Shown: positions 1 to 8,994 of the stretch, in pieces | Layout of the letters: each line of letters opens with the position of its first letter | Position numbering within the stretch: the first letter of the stretch is position 1 | From: an uncultured Lachnospiraceae bacterium | GTDB lineage: Bacteria > Bacillota > Clostridia > Lachnospirales > Lachnospiraceae | Length of the DNA stretch: 64,000 nucleotides | Reading direction: 5' to 3' | Assembly (NCBI GenBank): GCA_902793995.1 | Contig: CADBFP010000006.1 | Span: forward strand, 1 to 64,000 | The notes under the pieces: model-generated | Databases searched by the model: none | Told to the model about the DNA's origin: nothing | What the model saw: only the letters and a program-made list of their open reading frames with translations | Made by a program: the position numbers and the translations under genes

Positions 1-94
1 TCGAGCCTCGCCGAACTTGTTCGGTGAGGTACCAGGGGTTCGGGGGCGGGCCCCCGATCAATCTGAAAAATGTGCTTGACTTATAATAGTTAGT
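1..94. repeat. Intergenic palindromes at the left edge
   Basis: No coding sequence is visible here. Two inverted repeats stand out: CCTC-GCCGAAC pairing with GTTCGGT-GAGG at 6-29, and TCGGGGG pairing with CCCCCGA at 40-57. They lie downstream of the leftward methyltransferase gene. Neither is followed by a T-run on that strand, so they fit a REP-like element better than a classical terminator. The window edge prevents seeing the whole unit. Confidence 0.4.
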
Positions 95-856
95 CTACGC
101 TCTGCGTTGTTTATACGCCTCATATAACAGCAGCGCCCCGGCCACCGCCACATTTAAGGACTCCGCCTGCCCTTCCATGGGAATGCGGATCAGGCTGTCC
201 GCCAAGGCCGTCAATTCCTCCGAAAGGCCGTTTCCCTCATTGCCCAGCATAAAAGCGCAGCGGGCCGGATAAGCCGTCCGGTCAAAGGCCTCCTGCCCTT
301 TCAGATGGGCCGCATACAGACAATACCCTTGCTCCCGCAGGGCCTCCGCCTCTTTTTTCAAATCCTCCGCCACCCGGAAAGGAACTCTGAAAATGCCTCC
401 CATAGTGGCCCGCAGAACCTTGGGACTGTAGGGATCCACCGTTTCCCGGTCCATCAAAATCCCTCCGGCTCCCGCCGCCTCTGCCGTGCGGAACAAAGTC
501 CCCAGATTCCCCGGATCCTGGATCCGCTCCAGGAGCAGCAAGGGGCCCGGTCCGAAATCCGCCGCCTCCTGCCTTCTCACCAGAGCCAATATTCCCTGAG
601 GGGTCATCGTATCTGCCATTTTGGCCATCACCCCCTCCGAAACCCGCTCCGCCTTAAGCCGCGCTGCCAGCTCCCGGCCCTCCTCCGAATCCGCAAAGGC
701 CTCCGTCACAAAGGCCCGGGCCAGGCGCTCCGGAGGAATCTCCTCCGCAAAGCGTTTTCCTTCCACCACAAAAAGGCCCTCTTCTTTCCGAAGAGAAGCC
801 TTTTTCTGCAGCAGCAAAACCTGCTTAACCAGGGGATTGGACAGGGAGCTGATCAC
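95..856 (-). CDS. TrmH/SpoU-family RNA 2'-O-methyltransferase
   Basis: A 253-residue protein of the SpoU (SPOUT, trefoil-knot) family, which moves a methyl group from S-adenosylmethionine to a ribose 2'-OH in rRNA or tRNA. The three family motifs are present: motif 1 ERIQDPGNLGTLFRTAEA near residue 110, motif 2 LGNEGNGLS near 205, and motif 3 IPMEGQAESLNVAVA near 228. The N-terminal part, beginning ISSLSNPLVKQV, is the substrate-binding domain typical of RlmB/TsnR-like members. The start is GTG at 856, directly after the apt stop at 857, so the two genes are probably translated together. The exact target nucleotide cannot be read from the sequence. Confidence 0.9.
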   Translation of the reverse strand: MISSLSNPLVKQVLLLQKKASLRKEEGLFVVEGKRFAEEIPPERLARAFVTEAFADSEEGRELAARLKAERVSEGVMAKMADTMTPQGILALVRRQEAADFGPGPLLLLERIQDPGNLGTLFRTAEAAGAGGILMDRETVDPYSPKVLRATMGGIFRVPFRVAEDLKKEAEALREQGYCLYAAHLKGQEAFDRTAYPARCAFMLGNEGNGLSEELTALADSLIRIPMEGQAESLNVAVAGALLLYEAYKQRRA

Positions 857-1384
857 TTACTTCCCCTCATAGACAATGCAGCTGGCCACATCATAATCCT
901 TCAGCGCCTCCCGGCCCTTTAAGCCTGCCAGCTCTATCACGAAGCACATTTTCACCACTTCGCCCCCCAGAGACTCCACCATGCGGGCAATGGCTTTCAT
1001 GGTGCCGCCGGTGGCCAGCAGATCGTCCACAATCAGGGCCTTCTGACCCGGCTTAATGGCATCCTTATGCATTTCCATTACCGCGGTGCCGTATTCCAGG
1101 GCATATTCCACTTCCACGGTTTCCCGGGGCAGTTTTCCCTTTTTCCGGGCCAGAATGAAGGGCTTGCCCAGCTTGTATGCCATAGGGGCCCCGAATATAA
1201 AGCCCCGGGACTCCGCCCCCACAATCACATCAAAATCCAGGTCCTCTACCGCTTCGCAAAGCTGGTCAACCGCCAGCTTTAAACCTTCGGCATCCTGCAA
1301 AATCCCGGTGACATCCCGGAACATAATCCCCGGTTCCGGAAAATCCGGGATGGTGATCACATACTCTTCCAGTTTCTTTTTCAT
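857..1384 (-). CDS. apt: Adenine phosphoribosyltransferase
   Basis: A 175-residue cytoplasmic purine-salvage enzyme converting adenine and PRPP to AMP. The PRPP-binding loop is clear (ALIVDDLLATGGTM, about residues 118-131), as is the N-terminal hood PDFPEPGIMFRDVTGIL and the RGFIFGAP segment. Length matches the family. The ATG at 1384 has an AAAGGAG ribosome site seven bases upstream and a near-consensus promoter at 1423-1451. It is the first gene of a leftward pair with the SpoU methyltransferase. Confidence 0.97.
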   Translation of the reverse strand: MKKKLEEYVITIPDFPEPGIMFRDVTGILQDAEGLKLAVDQLCEAVEDLDFDVIVGAESRGFIFGAPMAYKLGKPFILARKKGKLPRETVEVEYALEYGTAVMEMHKDAIKPGQKALIVDDLLATGGTMKAIARMVESLGGEVVKMCFVIELAGLKGREALKDYDVASCIVYEGK

Positions 1385-1422
1385 CTTCCGCTCCTTTGTC
1401 TGTCAAATCTTTGAGCCCCTTG

Positions 1423-1451
1423 ATTGTAGCCCTGCCGCCGCTTTTTGTCAA
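1423..1451 (-). promoter_or_regulatory. Promoter of apt
   Basis: On the minus strand TTGACA (1446-1451) and TACAAT (1423-1428) are separated by exactly 17 bases. This is a near-consensus housekeeping promoter about 40 bases before the apt start. Confidence 0.85.
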
Positions 1452-1528
1452 CTGCGGCGCAGGGAAAGTTTTTTTCTCTACCTATAGTAAATCGATTAAT
1501 AATGTGGTAAACTGAAAGCGATAGTGTG

Positions 1529-1546
1529 ACCTGTTTGTGAACAGGT
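1529..1546 (+). promoter_or_regulatory. Inverted repeat in the leader of the HD-GYP gene
   Basis: ACCTGTT-TGTG-AACAGGT forms a perfect 7-bp stem followed by TTTTG, ending about 20 bases before the start codon at 1568. It could be an operator for a dimeric regulator or a small RNA hairpin controlling the signalling operon. A TGG-TAAACT extended -10 candidate lies upstream at 1505-1513, with no good -35. The assignment is tentative. Confidence 0.4.
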
Positions 1547-1567
1547 TTTGAAAAGGTAGGAAAAAAC

Positions 1568-2641
1568 ATGGATAAAATCATTCTGGTAGTAGACGATGAC
1601 GTCACTTCCCTCAAACTGGCCAGCGGCATTTTAGGCAAGCAATACCGCATTGCCTCCGCCATAAACGGCGCCGCCGCCTTTAAGTATCTGGAAAAAAATA
1701 TCCCCCATCTGATTTTGCTGGATCTGAATATGCCGGACATGGATGGCTTTGAGGTGATTGAGCGCTTAAAGGCCAGTCCCCAGCACCGGAATATTCCGGT
1801 CATCTTCCTCTCCGCCCAGCAGACGCCGCAGAACGAGGCCCAGTGTATCAGCGCCGGCGCCGTGGATTATGTCAGCAAGCCCTATGTGCCCCAGGTTCTT
1901 TTAAGCCGGGTCCAGCGCACTTTGGAGCTGTACGACTCCCGGGAAAGGCTGGAAGCCGTGGTGGCGGAGCAGGCCAATGATTTAAAGCAGCAAACCAAGC
2001 ATATAGATGAGATTCAGAACGCCATGATCCTGGGCATGGCCAATCTGATCGAGGAGCGGGACTCCGGCACGGGCTATCATGTCAAAAACACCCAGGCCTA
2101 TGTGAAAATGCTGAGCAAGGCCCTGCGCCAGCGGCATATGTTCCCGGACATCCTCACGGATGAATATGTGGACCTTCTGGTAAAAGCCGCCCCTTTGCAC
2201 GATGTGGGCAAGATCAAAATCACAGACCTGATCCTGCAGAAGCCGGGAAAGCTTTCCGAGGACGAATACCGCATTATGCAAAACCACACCCGCTACGGAG
2301 CGGATATCATGGAGGACATCTTAGGGGGCGTGGAGGATTCCCCCCAGTACCTGGAAATCGCCCGGGATGTTGCCCTGTATCACCACGAACGCTGGGACGG
2401 CAACGGCTATCCCGAAGGCTTAAAGGGGAACGATATCCCTCTCTGCGCCCGGATTATGGCGGTGGCGGATGTCTTCGATGCCCTGACGGCGGACCGGGTT
2501 TACCACCGGGGTATCCGTTCCATTGACACGGTACTCACCATTCTGGAAGATTCCAGCGGCACCCAGTTCGATCCTGCCATTGTGAAAGTCTTTGTCTCCC
2601 TGAAGGATCAGCTGGAAGATCATCTGGCGAAAGAGGAATAA
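1568..2641 (+). CDS. Response regulator with HD-GYP phosphodiesterase domain
   Basis: A 357-residue RpfG-class protein. The receiver domain (residues 1-120) has the acidic pair D10/D11, phosphoacceptor D52 in LLDLNMPDMDG, and K104. A helical linker leads to an HD-GYP domain from about 150. Metal and catalytic residues are intact: the HD pair at 211-212 with VGKIK, H240, HHERWDGNGYP at 272-282 and D301. Proteins with this set hydrolyse cyclic di-GMP or related dinucleotides. The gene starts ATG after AAGGTAGGAAAAAAC and is followed by two bases before the next kinase gene, which could phosphorylate it. Output as a cyclic-di-GMP phosphodiesterase is inferred from the family. Confidence 0.93.
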   Translation: MDKIILVVDDDVTSLKLASGILGKQYRIASAINGAAAFKYLEKNIPHLILLDLNMPDMDGFEVIERLKASPQHRNIPVIFLSAQQTPQNEAQCISAGAVDYVSKPYVPQVLLSRVQRTLELYDSRERLEAVVAEQANDLKQQTKHIDEIQNAMILGMANLIEERDSGTGYHVKNTQAYVKMLSKALRQRHMFPDILTDEYVDLLVKAAPLHDVGKIKITDLILQKPGKLSEDEYRIMQNHTRYGADIMEDILGGVEDSPQYLEIARDVALYHHERWDGNGYPEGLKGNDIPLCARIMAVADVFDALTADRVYHRGIRSIDTVLTILEDSSGTQFDPAIVKVFVSLKDQLEDHLAKEE

Positions 2642-2643
2642 GT

Positions 2644-5487
2644 ATGAGCGAACAATTATTAAGCCGTCAGCGCCGCCGGGAACTGCTGATTACACTGGCT
2701 TACAGCATTTTCACCATGTTGATGATTATCATGTCTCCCATTGAGGGCTGGCCTTTCTTCTACATCCCCGTGCTGCTGGTGGGCCTGATTCTGGTGTGGT
2801 GGTTCTATGTCAAGCAGTTCCGCACTTATGTTTTCCGGGCCTTTGTGGTGACAGCCTTTATCTCCGCCAATGTTTTTCTCTACGCCATCCAGGCCCAGGA
2901 TTTCTTTGTGGTGATTCCCACCCTCTGCGTGGAGTTCGTGCTGCTTTCCCTTTTCGAAATGACCCGCCTGCTGGACATTGTGGTTCTGAAATCCTTCGTC
3001 CTGCTCCTTTATCATCTTTTCGTCAAGGGCTATCAACTCCCCGATCTTAGGGTGGAGCGGAGCCGGATCATGCTGCAGACCCTTTCCTATCTGGTGCTGA
3101 TGGTTCTTTGCGTGTACCGCATCCATCACCATATCCAGGAAGAGCAGGACACGGAGAATCTGGAAGAAAAAGTGCTCCGGGAACAGCGGATCCGGAACGA
3201 TTTCGTGGCCAACACCTCCCATGAGCTCCGCACCCCGGTGAATACCATTTCCGGCATGTGTGAAATCATGCTGCAGAAGAATCTGCCGGACGAGATCCAC
3301 AACGGCATCCTGGATATTCAGATGACCGGCGCGGAGCTCCAGAGCATTGTGACGGACATTCTGGACTACTCCGCCCTGGAAGCAGATACCATGGTGCTGC
3401 AGCCCCGCATTTACAACATCACCTCCACCCTGAATGATGTGATGAATACCACCATGTACGAAAACAATTCCAAGCATCTGGATATTATTTTCGACTGTGA
3501 TCCCAATATCCCCAGCCAGCTGGAAGGGGATGAGCAGCAGCTGCGCCGGGTGCTGAACACCCTCATCGGCAATGCCATCAAGTTTACCCAGGAAGGGGGC
3601 GTGACGGTCCGGGTTACCTACCGGCCGGAGGCCTACGGCATCAACCTGATTGTATCCGTCAAGGATACCGGCGTAGGCCTCAGCATAGAGGACCAGGAAC
3701 TGATTTTAAGAGGCTTCTACCAGACGGACAGCGACCGCAACCGCAAGAGTTCCGGCCTGGGCCTGGGCCTGCCCATCACCTCCGCCCTGATCAAAAAAAT
3801 GGGCGGCTTCCTCACCATCAATTCCGAGGAAGGCATGGGCAGCGAATTCTCCTTTGCCATTCCCCAGAAGGTCATCAACGAAGAGCCCTGCATCTCCCTG
3901 CTGCATCCCGGCTCCATTAAGCTGATCTGGTATTACAATCCCCAGTCCACCGTTTCCTCCATCCGGAATTCCTTTGCGGATCATATCCAGCATTTTTCGG
4001 ATTATTTCGGCATTCTCTCCTACCGGGCCACCACCCTGGAGGAATGCAAACGCCGGGTGGCATCCCAGGGCCAGGGGGTGCATTTGATTCTGGGGCAAAG
4101 CGAATACCTGGCCAACAAGGCCTATTTCGACGAGCTTTCCGAAAAGACTTCCATTATCCTGGTGGCGGAGCGGAACGCCGTGCCCAATGCGGGGCACCGC
4201 ATCCATGTGCTGTATAAGCCTTATAACGCCATTATGCTGGCGGAGATTCTAAACGGCGAATTCCGCAGCTCCAAGGCCAAGGGCCGGAAGGAGCTGAAGA
4301 AGTTTATTGCGCCTACCGCCAAGATTCTGGTGGTGGACGACAACCTGATGAACCTAAAGGTGGTGGAAGGCCTCCTGCGGAAATACCGGATCCGGGTGGT
4401 GACCGCCACCTCCGGGGATGAGGCCCTGTCCCTCATCGAATCCCAGGACTACGACTTTGTCTTCATGGACCATATGATGCCCGGCATGGACGGGGTGGAG
4501 TGCTACCACCATATCCGGGAAAAGCAGGGAGCCTATTACTCCCAGGTGCCTGTCATTGCCTTAACCGCCAATGCCATTGCCGGTTCCCGGGAAATGTTCC
4601 TTTCCGAAGGTTTCAGCGAATTTGTGGCCAAGCCCATCGATACGACCCTGCTGAACGAGGTTCTGTACCGCTTTATTCCTTTCGAGAAACATTTGACGGA
4701 AGAAGACATCCGCTATCTGACGGAGAACGAATCCGCCGGCCTGCCGGATAAAAAGGAGAAGGCCAAGCCTCCGGCACCGAAAGCCGGGGACAACGCGCCG
4801 GAAGTTCCCCAAGAGCCGGAGCGGCCCGCCCCCCTCACGACGGAGATTATTCCGGATCCCGCCGCCTTGCCGCAGGATCCCTTTGAAGCCCTGCCCTTTA
4901 TTGACAAAGACACGGCGCTTACCTACTGCGGCTCCACGGAAGACTTCCTGGAGCTGGTGCAGCTGTATTTCAGTAGCGGACAGCAGTACAAGAAAGACCT
5001 GCAGATTGCCTTTGACACGATGGATCTAAAGAACTATGCCCTGCTGGCTCATACGGTAAAAGGCACCTCCCGAACCCTGGGCATGCTGCCCCTGGCGGAT
5101 AAGGCCTTCAGCCTGGAAATGGCCGCCAAGGAAAGCCGGGAAGCAGACATCAAGGAGCAGCATGACGCCTTCCTGGAGGAATACGGCAGCGTGCTGGATG
5201 CCATGGGCAAGCTCTTTGAGGAGAAGGCTGCGGAAGAAGCACCTGACCTTTCTCCTTCGGAACAGAAGGAAATTGCCGACTGGGACGGCCTGAAAGCCCG
5301 GCTGGCCCAGTGCCTGGAATCCTATGAGGAAAAAGCTTTTGATGACGCTTTGGAAGAAGTAAAAGGCCAGACCCTAAAAGGACGGCCCATAGAGATTGTA
5401 CTGGCCGATGTGCTGGATAAGGTGGCCGCTTTCGATTTTGAAGGGGCGCTGGAACAGCTGAAGGAGATCGGAGGTGCCGCATGTTAA
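2644..5487 (+). CDS. Hybrid sensor histidine kinase with receiver and Hpt domains
   Basis: A 947-residue membrane kinase. The N-terminal 160 residues hold about five or six hydrophobic segments and no large extracellular loop. HisKA follows with H193 in NTSHELRTP, then a HATPase domain with N310 region, DTGVGL at 341-346 and GLGLGLP near 371. A degenerate, receiver-like segment spans about 420-540. A canonical receiver at 558-680 has DD and D609 (FMDHMMPGMDG). A proline-rich linker leads to an Hpt domain with H803 in LAHTVKGTSRTLG. The full phosphorelay His-Asp-His is therefore encoded in one chain, and the adjacent HD-GYP regulator is the obvious final acceptor. The stop overlaps the next start (ATGTTAA), implying translational coupling. 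Confidence 0.93.
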   Translation: MSEQLLSRQRRRELLITLAYSIFTMLMIIMSPIEGWPFFYIPVLLVGLILVWWFYVKQFRTYVFRAFVVTAFISANVFLYAIQAQDFFVVIPTLCVEFVLLSLFEMTRLLDIVVLKSFVLLLYHLFVKGYQLPDLRVERSRIMLQTLSYLVLMVLCVYRIHHHIQEEQDTENLEEKVLREQRIRNDFVANTSHELRTPVNTISGMCEIMLQKNLPDEIHNGILDIQMTGAELQSIVTDILDYSALEADTMVLQPRIYNITSTLNDVMNTTMYENNSKHLDIIFDCDPNIPSQLEGDEQQLRRVLNTLIGNAIKFTQEGGVTVRVTYRPEAYGINLIVSVKDTGVGLSIEDQELILRGFYQTDSDRNRKSSGLGLGLPITSALIKKMGGFLTINSEEGMGSEFSFAIPQKVINEEPCISLLHPGSIKLIWYYNPQSTVSSIRNSFADHIQHFSDYFGILSYRATTLEECKRRVASQGQGVHLILGQSEYLANKAYFDELSEKTSIILVAERNAVPNAGHRIHVLYKPYNAIMLAEILNGEFRSSKAKGRKELKKFIAPTAKILVVDDNLMNLKVVEGLLRKYRIRVVTATSGDEALSLIESQDYDFVFMDHMMPGMDGVECYHHIREKQGAYYSQVPVIALTANAIAGSREMFLSEGFSEFVAKPIDTTLLNEVLYRFIPFEKHLTEEDIRYLTENESAGLPDKKEKAKPPAPKAGDNAPEVPQEPERPAPLTTEIIPDPAALPQDPFEALPFIDKDTALTYCGSTEDFLELVQLYFSSGQQYKKDLQIAFDTMDLKNYALLAHTVKGTSRTLGMLPLADKAFSLEMAAKESREADIKEQHDAFLEEYGSVLDAMGKLFEEKAAEEAPDLSPSEQKEIADWDGLKARLAQCLESYEEKAFDDALEEVKGQTLKGRPIEIVLADVLDKVAAFDFEGALEQLKEIGGAAC

Positions 5488-8147
5488 AGTTTATCCGCGA
5501 ACTGACGCTTTCCCGGAAACGCTCCCTGGAGGAACGCCGCTTTATTCTGGCCGGCTGGGTGACCATCGTATCCATTTTCGCCGTATTACTCAGCGGCATT
5601 ACCACCAACCAGGGACTTCTCTTCTGCCTGGGACTGGGGGCCGCCATCATCTTTATGGGGCTGGTTATGCTCTTCACCCTGCGGACCAAGCGCTTTACCC
5701 TGGGCAGCAGCCTGATTATCATTGTAGCCAACTTACTGATCCTGCCCATAGGCTACTTCTTCGGCGGGGGACTGCACAGCGGCGCGCCCCTCTGGTTTGT
5801 CATGGGCATTGTCTTTGTCTTTGTGCTTTTCAAAGGGGCGCTCTTCTACTTCTATTTGATTTTGTCTCTGGTAGTATTCTTCCTGACCTACTATGTGGGA
5901 GAAATGCATCCCGAATGGGTCACGCCTTTGCAGGAAGGCAACGATATGCACCTGGACTCTTATATTGCCATGGCCTGTGTTTCCGTTCTCTGCGGCATTC
6001 TGTTCAAGTTCCAGAGCATGCTGCTGCTGAATGAAATCCAGCGGGCGGAAAAACAGACGAAGGAAATCGAAAAGCTGAACAACGTGCAGAATAATTTCTT
6101 CTCCTCCATGAGCCATGAGATCCGCACCCCCATCAGCACCATTATCGGACTGAACGAAATGACCATGCGGGAAAAACAGCTGCCGGCGGAAGTGCTGGAA
6201 AATACCCTGAATATCCAGAACGCCAGTAAAATGCTGCTCTCCCTCATCAATGACTTCCTGGATATGTCCAAGATCCAGTCCGGGAAGATGGAGATTGTGC
6301 CCGCCAAATACGAAACCAGCCGGATGCTCAGTGAAATCACCAACTTCCACTGGAACAAGGCGTCGGAAAAGGATCTGGGCTTCGAAATCGAAGTGGGGGA
6401 AAATATTCCGCCTATGCTCTTCGGGGATGAGACCCGGATCAAGCAGATCATCATCAATTTGCTGTCCAACGCTATCAAATATACCAAGGAAGGTTCCGTG
6501 ACCCTGCGCTTCGGCGGCGAAAAGGTGGACGGAGAAACCTTTATGATGCGGGTGGAAGTGCAGGATACGGGTATCGGCATCCGGAAGGAAAGCCTGCCTT
6601 ACCTCTTCGATGCCTTCCGCCGGGTGGAGGACAATGAAACCAAAAATATCGAAGGCACGGGCCTTGGCCTCTCCATTGCCAAACAATTAACGGAGGCCAT
6701 GGGCGGCAATATCTCTGTCAACAGTATCTTCACCAAGGGCTCCACCTTCCGGGTGGAAATCCCCCAGAAGATTGCCCAGGGCGAAATCACCACCTTCCGG
6801 AAACCCGGGCTTTTGGACCGGCAGCAGCCGGATTATCAGCAAAGCTTTGAGGCGCCCACGGCCACGGTGCTGATTGTGGATGATAACGAAATGAACCGCA
6901 TTGTGTGCCGCAAACTGCTGCGGGCCACCAAGGTGCAGGTGGATCTGGCGGAATCCGGCAAGGTCTGCCTGGAGAAGACCCACGAAAAGCATTATGACGC
7001 TATTTTCATGGATCATGAAATGCCGGAAATGGACGGCATCGAAACCCTGCACAGCATCCGGCAGCAGCCCGGCGGCCTCTGCCGGGAGACGCCGGTGATT
7101 GCCCTGACGGCCAATGCCGGCGGCAACTGGGACCAGTTCTATCTGGAGCAGGGCTTCTCCGCCTATCTTTCCAAACCCATCCAGTCCAGCAAGCTGGAAT
7201 CTTTGCTTCTGGAATGCCTGCCGGAGGATCTGGTGGAAGTCAATTACACGGATGCGGATAAGACCGACGGCCCCACCATTTATGAGAAGGTGAGCAAGCG
7301 GGCTTATATCGTCACCACGGACACCATTACGGATCTGCCGGAGCACCTGCTGCGGGAAAACGAGATCCTGACTATGCCCTACTATATCAAGACCAGGCAG
7401 GGCCGTTTCCAGGATACCACGGAAATCGACGCCAACAACCTGTATCAGTATCTGCTGAATACCTCCGACAATTCCGCCCACTCCACCCCGGCTTCCGTGG
7501 AAGAGTATGAGCACTTCTTCGGAGAGGCCCTTTCGGAATCCCGCTTCGTGCTGCACATTTCCAGCAGCCGGTTTATGAGCAAGTCCTTTGAGAATGCCTC
7601 CCAGGCAGCGGAAAGCTTCGGCAATGTGCATGTGTTTGATTCCGGGCAGATTACGGCGGCCCAGGGCATGGTGGCCATCCGGGCGGCAGAACTTCTGCGC
7701 AGCGGCGTGCGTCTGGAGGAAGTGCTGCCGGAGCTGGATCGGTATCAAAAACAGATCAGCCTGCAGTTTTTGGTTCCCTCCTTGCCGGAATCCAACACCA
7801 AGCAGCGGGTACCTTACCTGCTGCGGGTGGCAATTAAATCCTTCAATTTAGAACCCGTTTTCATCACCCGGAAGGGAAAACTGACCATCCGCCGCTTCCT
7901 GCTGGGCTACATTCGCAGCACCCAGGATCAATTTGTGCGCTCGGTCCTGTCCAATCCCCGGCGAATCAATACCAAACGGCTTTTCGTCATCTTCAACTGC
8001 TGCCCCATGGAAATGCGGGACCATGTGCTGAACGAGATCGAGAAGTATGTGCACTTTGATGAAGTGATTGTGAACCGGGGTTCCGCTTCCTCCTTCATCA
8101 ACTGCGGCCCCAATTCCTTCGGCTTGATTTTCGAAACCATCGAATAA
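5481..8147 (+). CDS. Hybrid histidine kinase fused to a C-terminal DegV domain
   Basis: An 888-residue protein. Residues 20-180 contain about six hydrophobic segments. HisKA has H212 in MSHEIRTP; HATPase has N330, DTGIGI (362-367) and GTGLGL (392-397). A receiver follows with VDDNEMN near 466 and D511 in FMDHEMPEMDG. From residue 607 to the end the protein is a complete DegV-like domain: TTDTITDLPEHLL, the SAHSTPAS segment with the ligand Thr/Ser at about 668, LHISSSRFMSKSFENA, VFDSGQITAAQGM, and the terminal GPNSFGLIF. DegV/FakB proteins bind fatty acids. Here no receptor other than DegV is evident on the cytoplasmic side, so lipid sensing or lipid-linked output is a reasonable inference. 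A terminator follows at 8169. Confidence 0.9.
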   Translation: MLKFIRELTLSRKRSLEERRFILAGWVTIVSIFAVLLSGITTNQGLLFCLGLGAAIIFMGLVMLFTLRTKRFTLGSSLIIIVANLLILPIGYFFGGGLHSGAPLWFVMGIVFVFVLFKGALFYFYLILSLVVFFLTYYVGEMHPEWVTPLQEGNDMHLDSYIAMACVSVLCGILFKFQSMLLLNEIQRAEKQTKEIEKLNNVQNNFFSSMSHEIRTPISTIIGLNEMTMREKQLPAEVLENTLNIQNASKMLLSLINDFLDMSKIQSGKMEIVPAKYETSRMLSEITNFHWNKASEKDLGFEIEVGENIPPMLFGDETRIKQIIINLLSNAIKYTKEGSVTLRFGGEKVDGETFMMRVEVQDTGIGIRKESLPYLFDAFRRVEDNETKNIEGTGLGLSIAKQLTEAMGGNISVNSIFTKGSTFRVEIPQKIAQGEITTFRKPGLLDRQQPDYQQSFEAPTATVLIVDDNEMNRIVCRKLLRATKVQVDLAESGKVCLEKTHEKHYDAIFMDHEMPEMDGIETLHSIRQQPGGLCRETPVIALTANAGGNWDQFYLEQGFSAYLSKPIQSSKLESLLLECLPEDLVEVNYTDADKTDGPTIYEKVSKRAYIVTTDTITDLPEHLLRENEILTMPYYIKTRQGRFQDTTEIDANNLYQYLLNTSDNSAHSTPASVEEYEHFFGEALSESRFVLHISSSRFMSKSFENASQAAESFGNVHVFDSGQITAAQGMVAIRAAELLRSGVRLEEVLPELDRYQKQISLQFLVPSLPESNTKQRVPYLLRVAIKSFNLEPVFITRKGKLTIRRFLLGYIRSTQDQFVRSVLSNPRRINTKRLFVIFNCCPMEMRDHVLNEIEKYVHFDEVIVNRGSASSFINCGPNSFGLIFETIE

Positions 8148-8168
8148 GGGTTCTGTCATCAATCAAAT

Positions 8169-8199
8169 GGCCCCGCCGGAAACGGCGGGGCCTTCTTTG
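8169..8199 (+). terminator. Rho-independent terminator of the signalling operon
   Basis: GGCCCCGCCG-GAAA-CGGCGGGGCC (8169-8192) is a perfect 10-bp stem followed by TTCTTTG. It lies 21 bases after the DegV-fusion stop codon and faces the convergent LytS-like gene, for which the reverse strand (ATTTGATT after the stem) may also work. Confidence 0.85.
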
Positions 8200-8225
8200 T
8201 GATCTGTTATTTGAGTATATCCTTT

Positions 8226-8918
8226 TTATTGCGGCGGTTTAAAGCGGATGGTGACGGTGGTGCCGGCGCCGGGGATGCTGTCTACCTGCATCTCTCCCTC
8301 CAGCTCCCGCTGCAGCCTGAGACGGATGCACTCCAGGCTGTGGGGCAGCTGGGCCGCTTCCTTCAGCTTCTCCGTATCGAAGCCTACCCCGTCGTCAATC
8401 AGCTTGATCTGCACGCTTCCGTCCACCAGACGCCGGGTCTGCAGGGTGATGGTGCCGTCTCCGTTCCGGGGAGCCAGACCGTGCTTCACTGCATTCTCCA
8501 CCAAGGGCTGCAGGGTAACGGGAGGCAAATCAAAGTCCTCGATATCCACATCGTACTGCACCTTGATTCTGTCTTCAAAACGAAGCTGCTCCAGGGCAAT
8601 ATAATGCTGCATATGCTCCATTTCCCAAGGGAAGGACAACAGATCCTCCCGGTTGATCCCCTCCACGCTCTGCCGCAGATAACCGGAAAGCGCCAGAATG
8701 GATTCCTGAGCCCGCTCCGGGTCTACATCGCAGAGATAAAACAGAGCGCTCATCACATTGCCGATATAATGGGGTTTCATCCGGGCTGTGCCTAAATGGA
8801 CCCGTTCCTTTAGAAAACGGTATTCCTCCTGAAAATCCGGAGTTTCTTCCCGCACTTCCGGAAGACCAGCCTCCTTCGGATCGCCGTTTGTTTTTTTGAA
8901 AGCACTGAATAATGCCAT
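8226..8918 (-). CDS. Soluble LytS/YehU-type histidine kinase
   Basis: A 230-residue protein with a His_kinase (PF06580-type) region and a HATPase domain, but no membrane segment or sensor domain. The predicted phospho-histidine is H50 in KPHYIGN, a variant of the usual QPHFLFN. ATP-binding motifs are LQPLVENAVKHGL (about 148-160), DDGVGFD and a reduced G2 box. Such kinases normally pair with LytTR regulators and sit behind a 5TM-Lyt or GAF sensor, neither of which is present. It is convergent with the hybrid-kinase operon. The start ATG at 8918 has only a weak ribosome site (AGGTAAG). Partner and stimulus are unknown. Confidence 0.8.
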   Translation of the reverse strand: MALFSAFKKTNGDPKEAGLPEVREETPDFQEEYRFLKERVHLGTARMKPHYIGNVMSALFYLCDVDPERAQESILALSGYLRQSVEGINREDLLSFPWEMEHMQHYIALEQLRFEDRIKVQYDVDIEDFDLPPVTLQPLVENAVKHGLAPRNGDGTITLQTRRLVDGSVQIKLIDDGVGFDTEKLKEAAQLPHSLECIRLRLQRELEGEMQVDSIPGAGTTVTIRFKPPQ

Positions 8919-8994
8919 ACTTTCTTACCTGCCTGTTTTTCAAGAGTGAACTATTGTACTGCCATTTTACTTGATTTTCCCCGGGAAAGCAAGC

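Noticed and set aside
305..922. Plus-strand frame opposite the SpoU methyltransferase
   Set aside because: Low-complexity shadow of a well-supported gene on the other strand.
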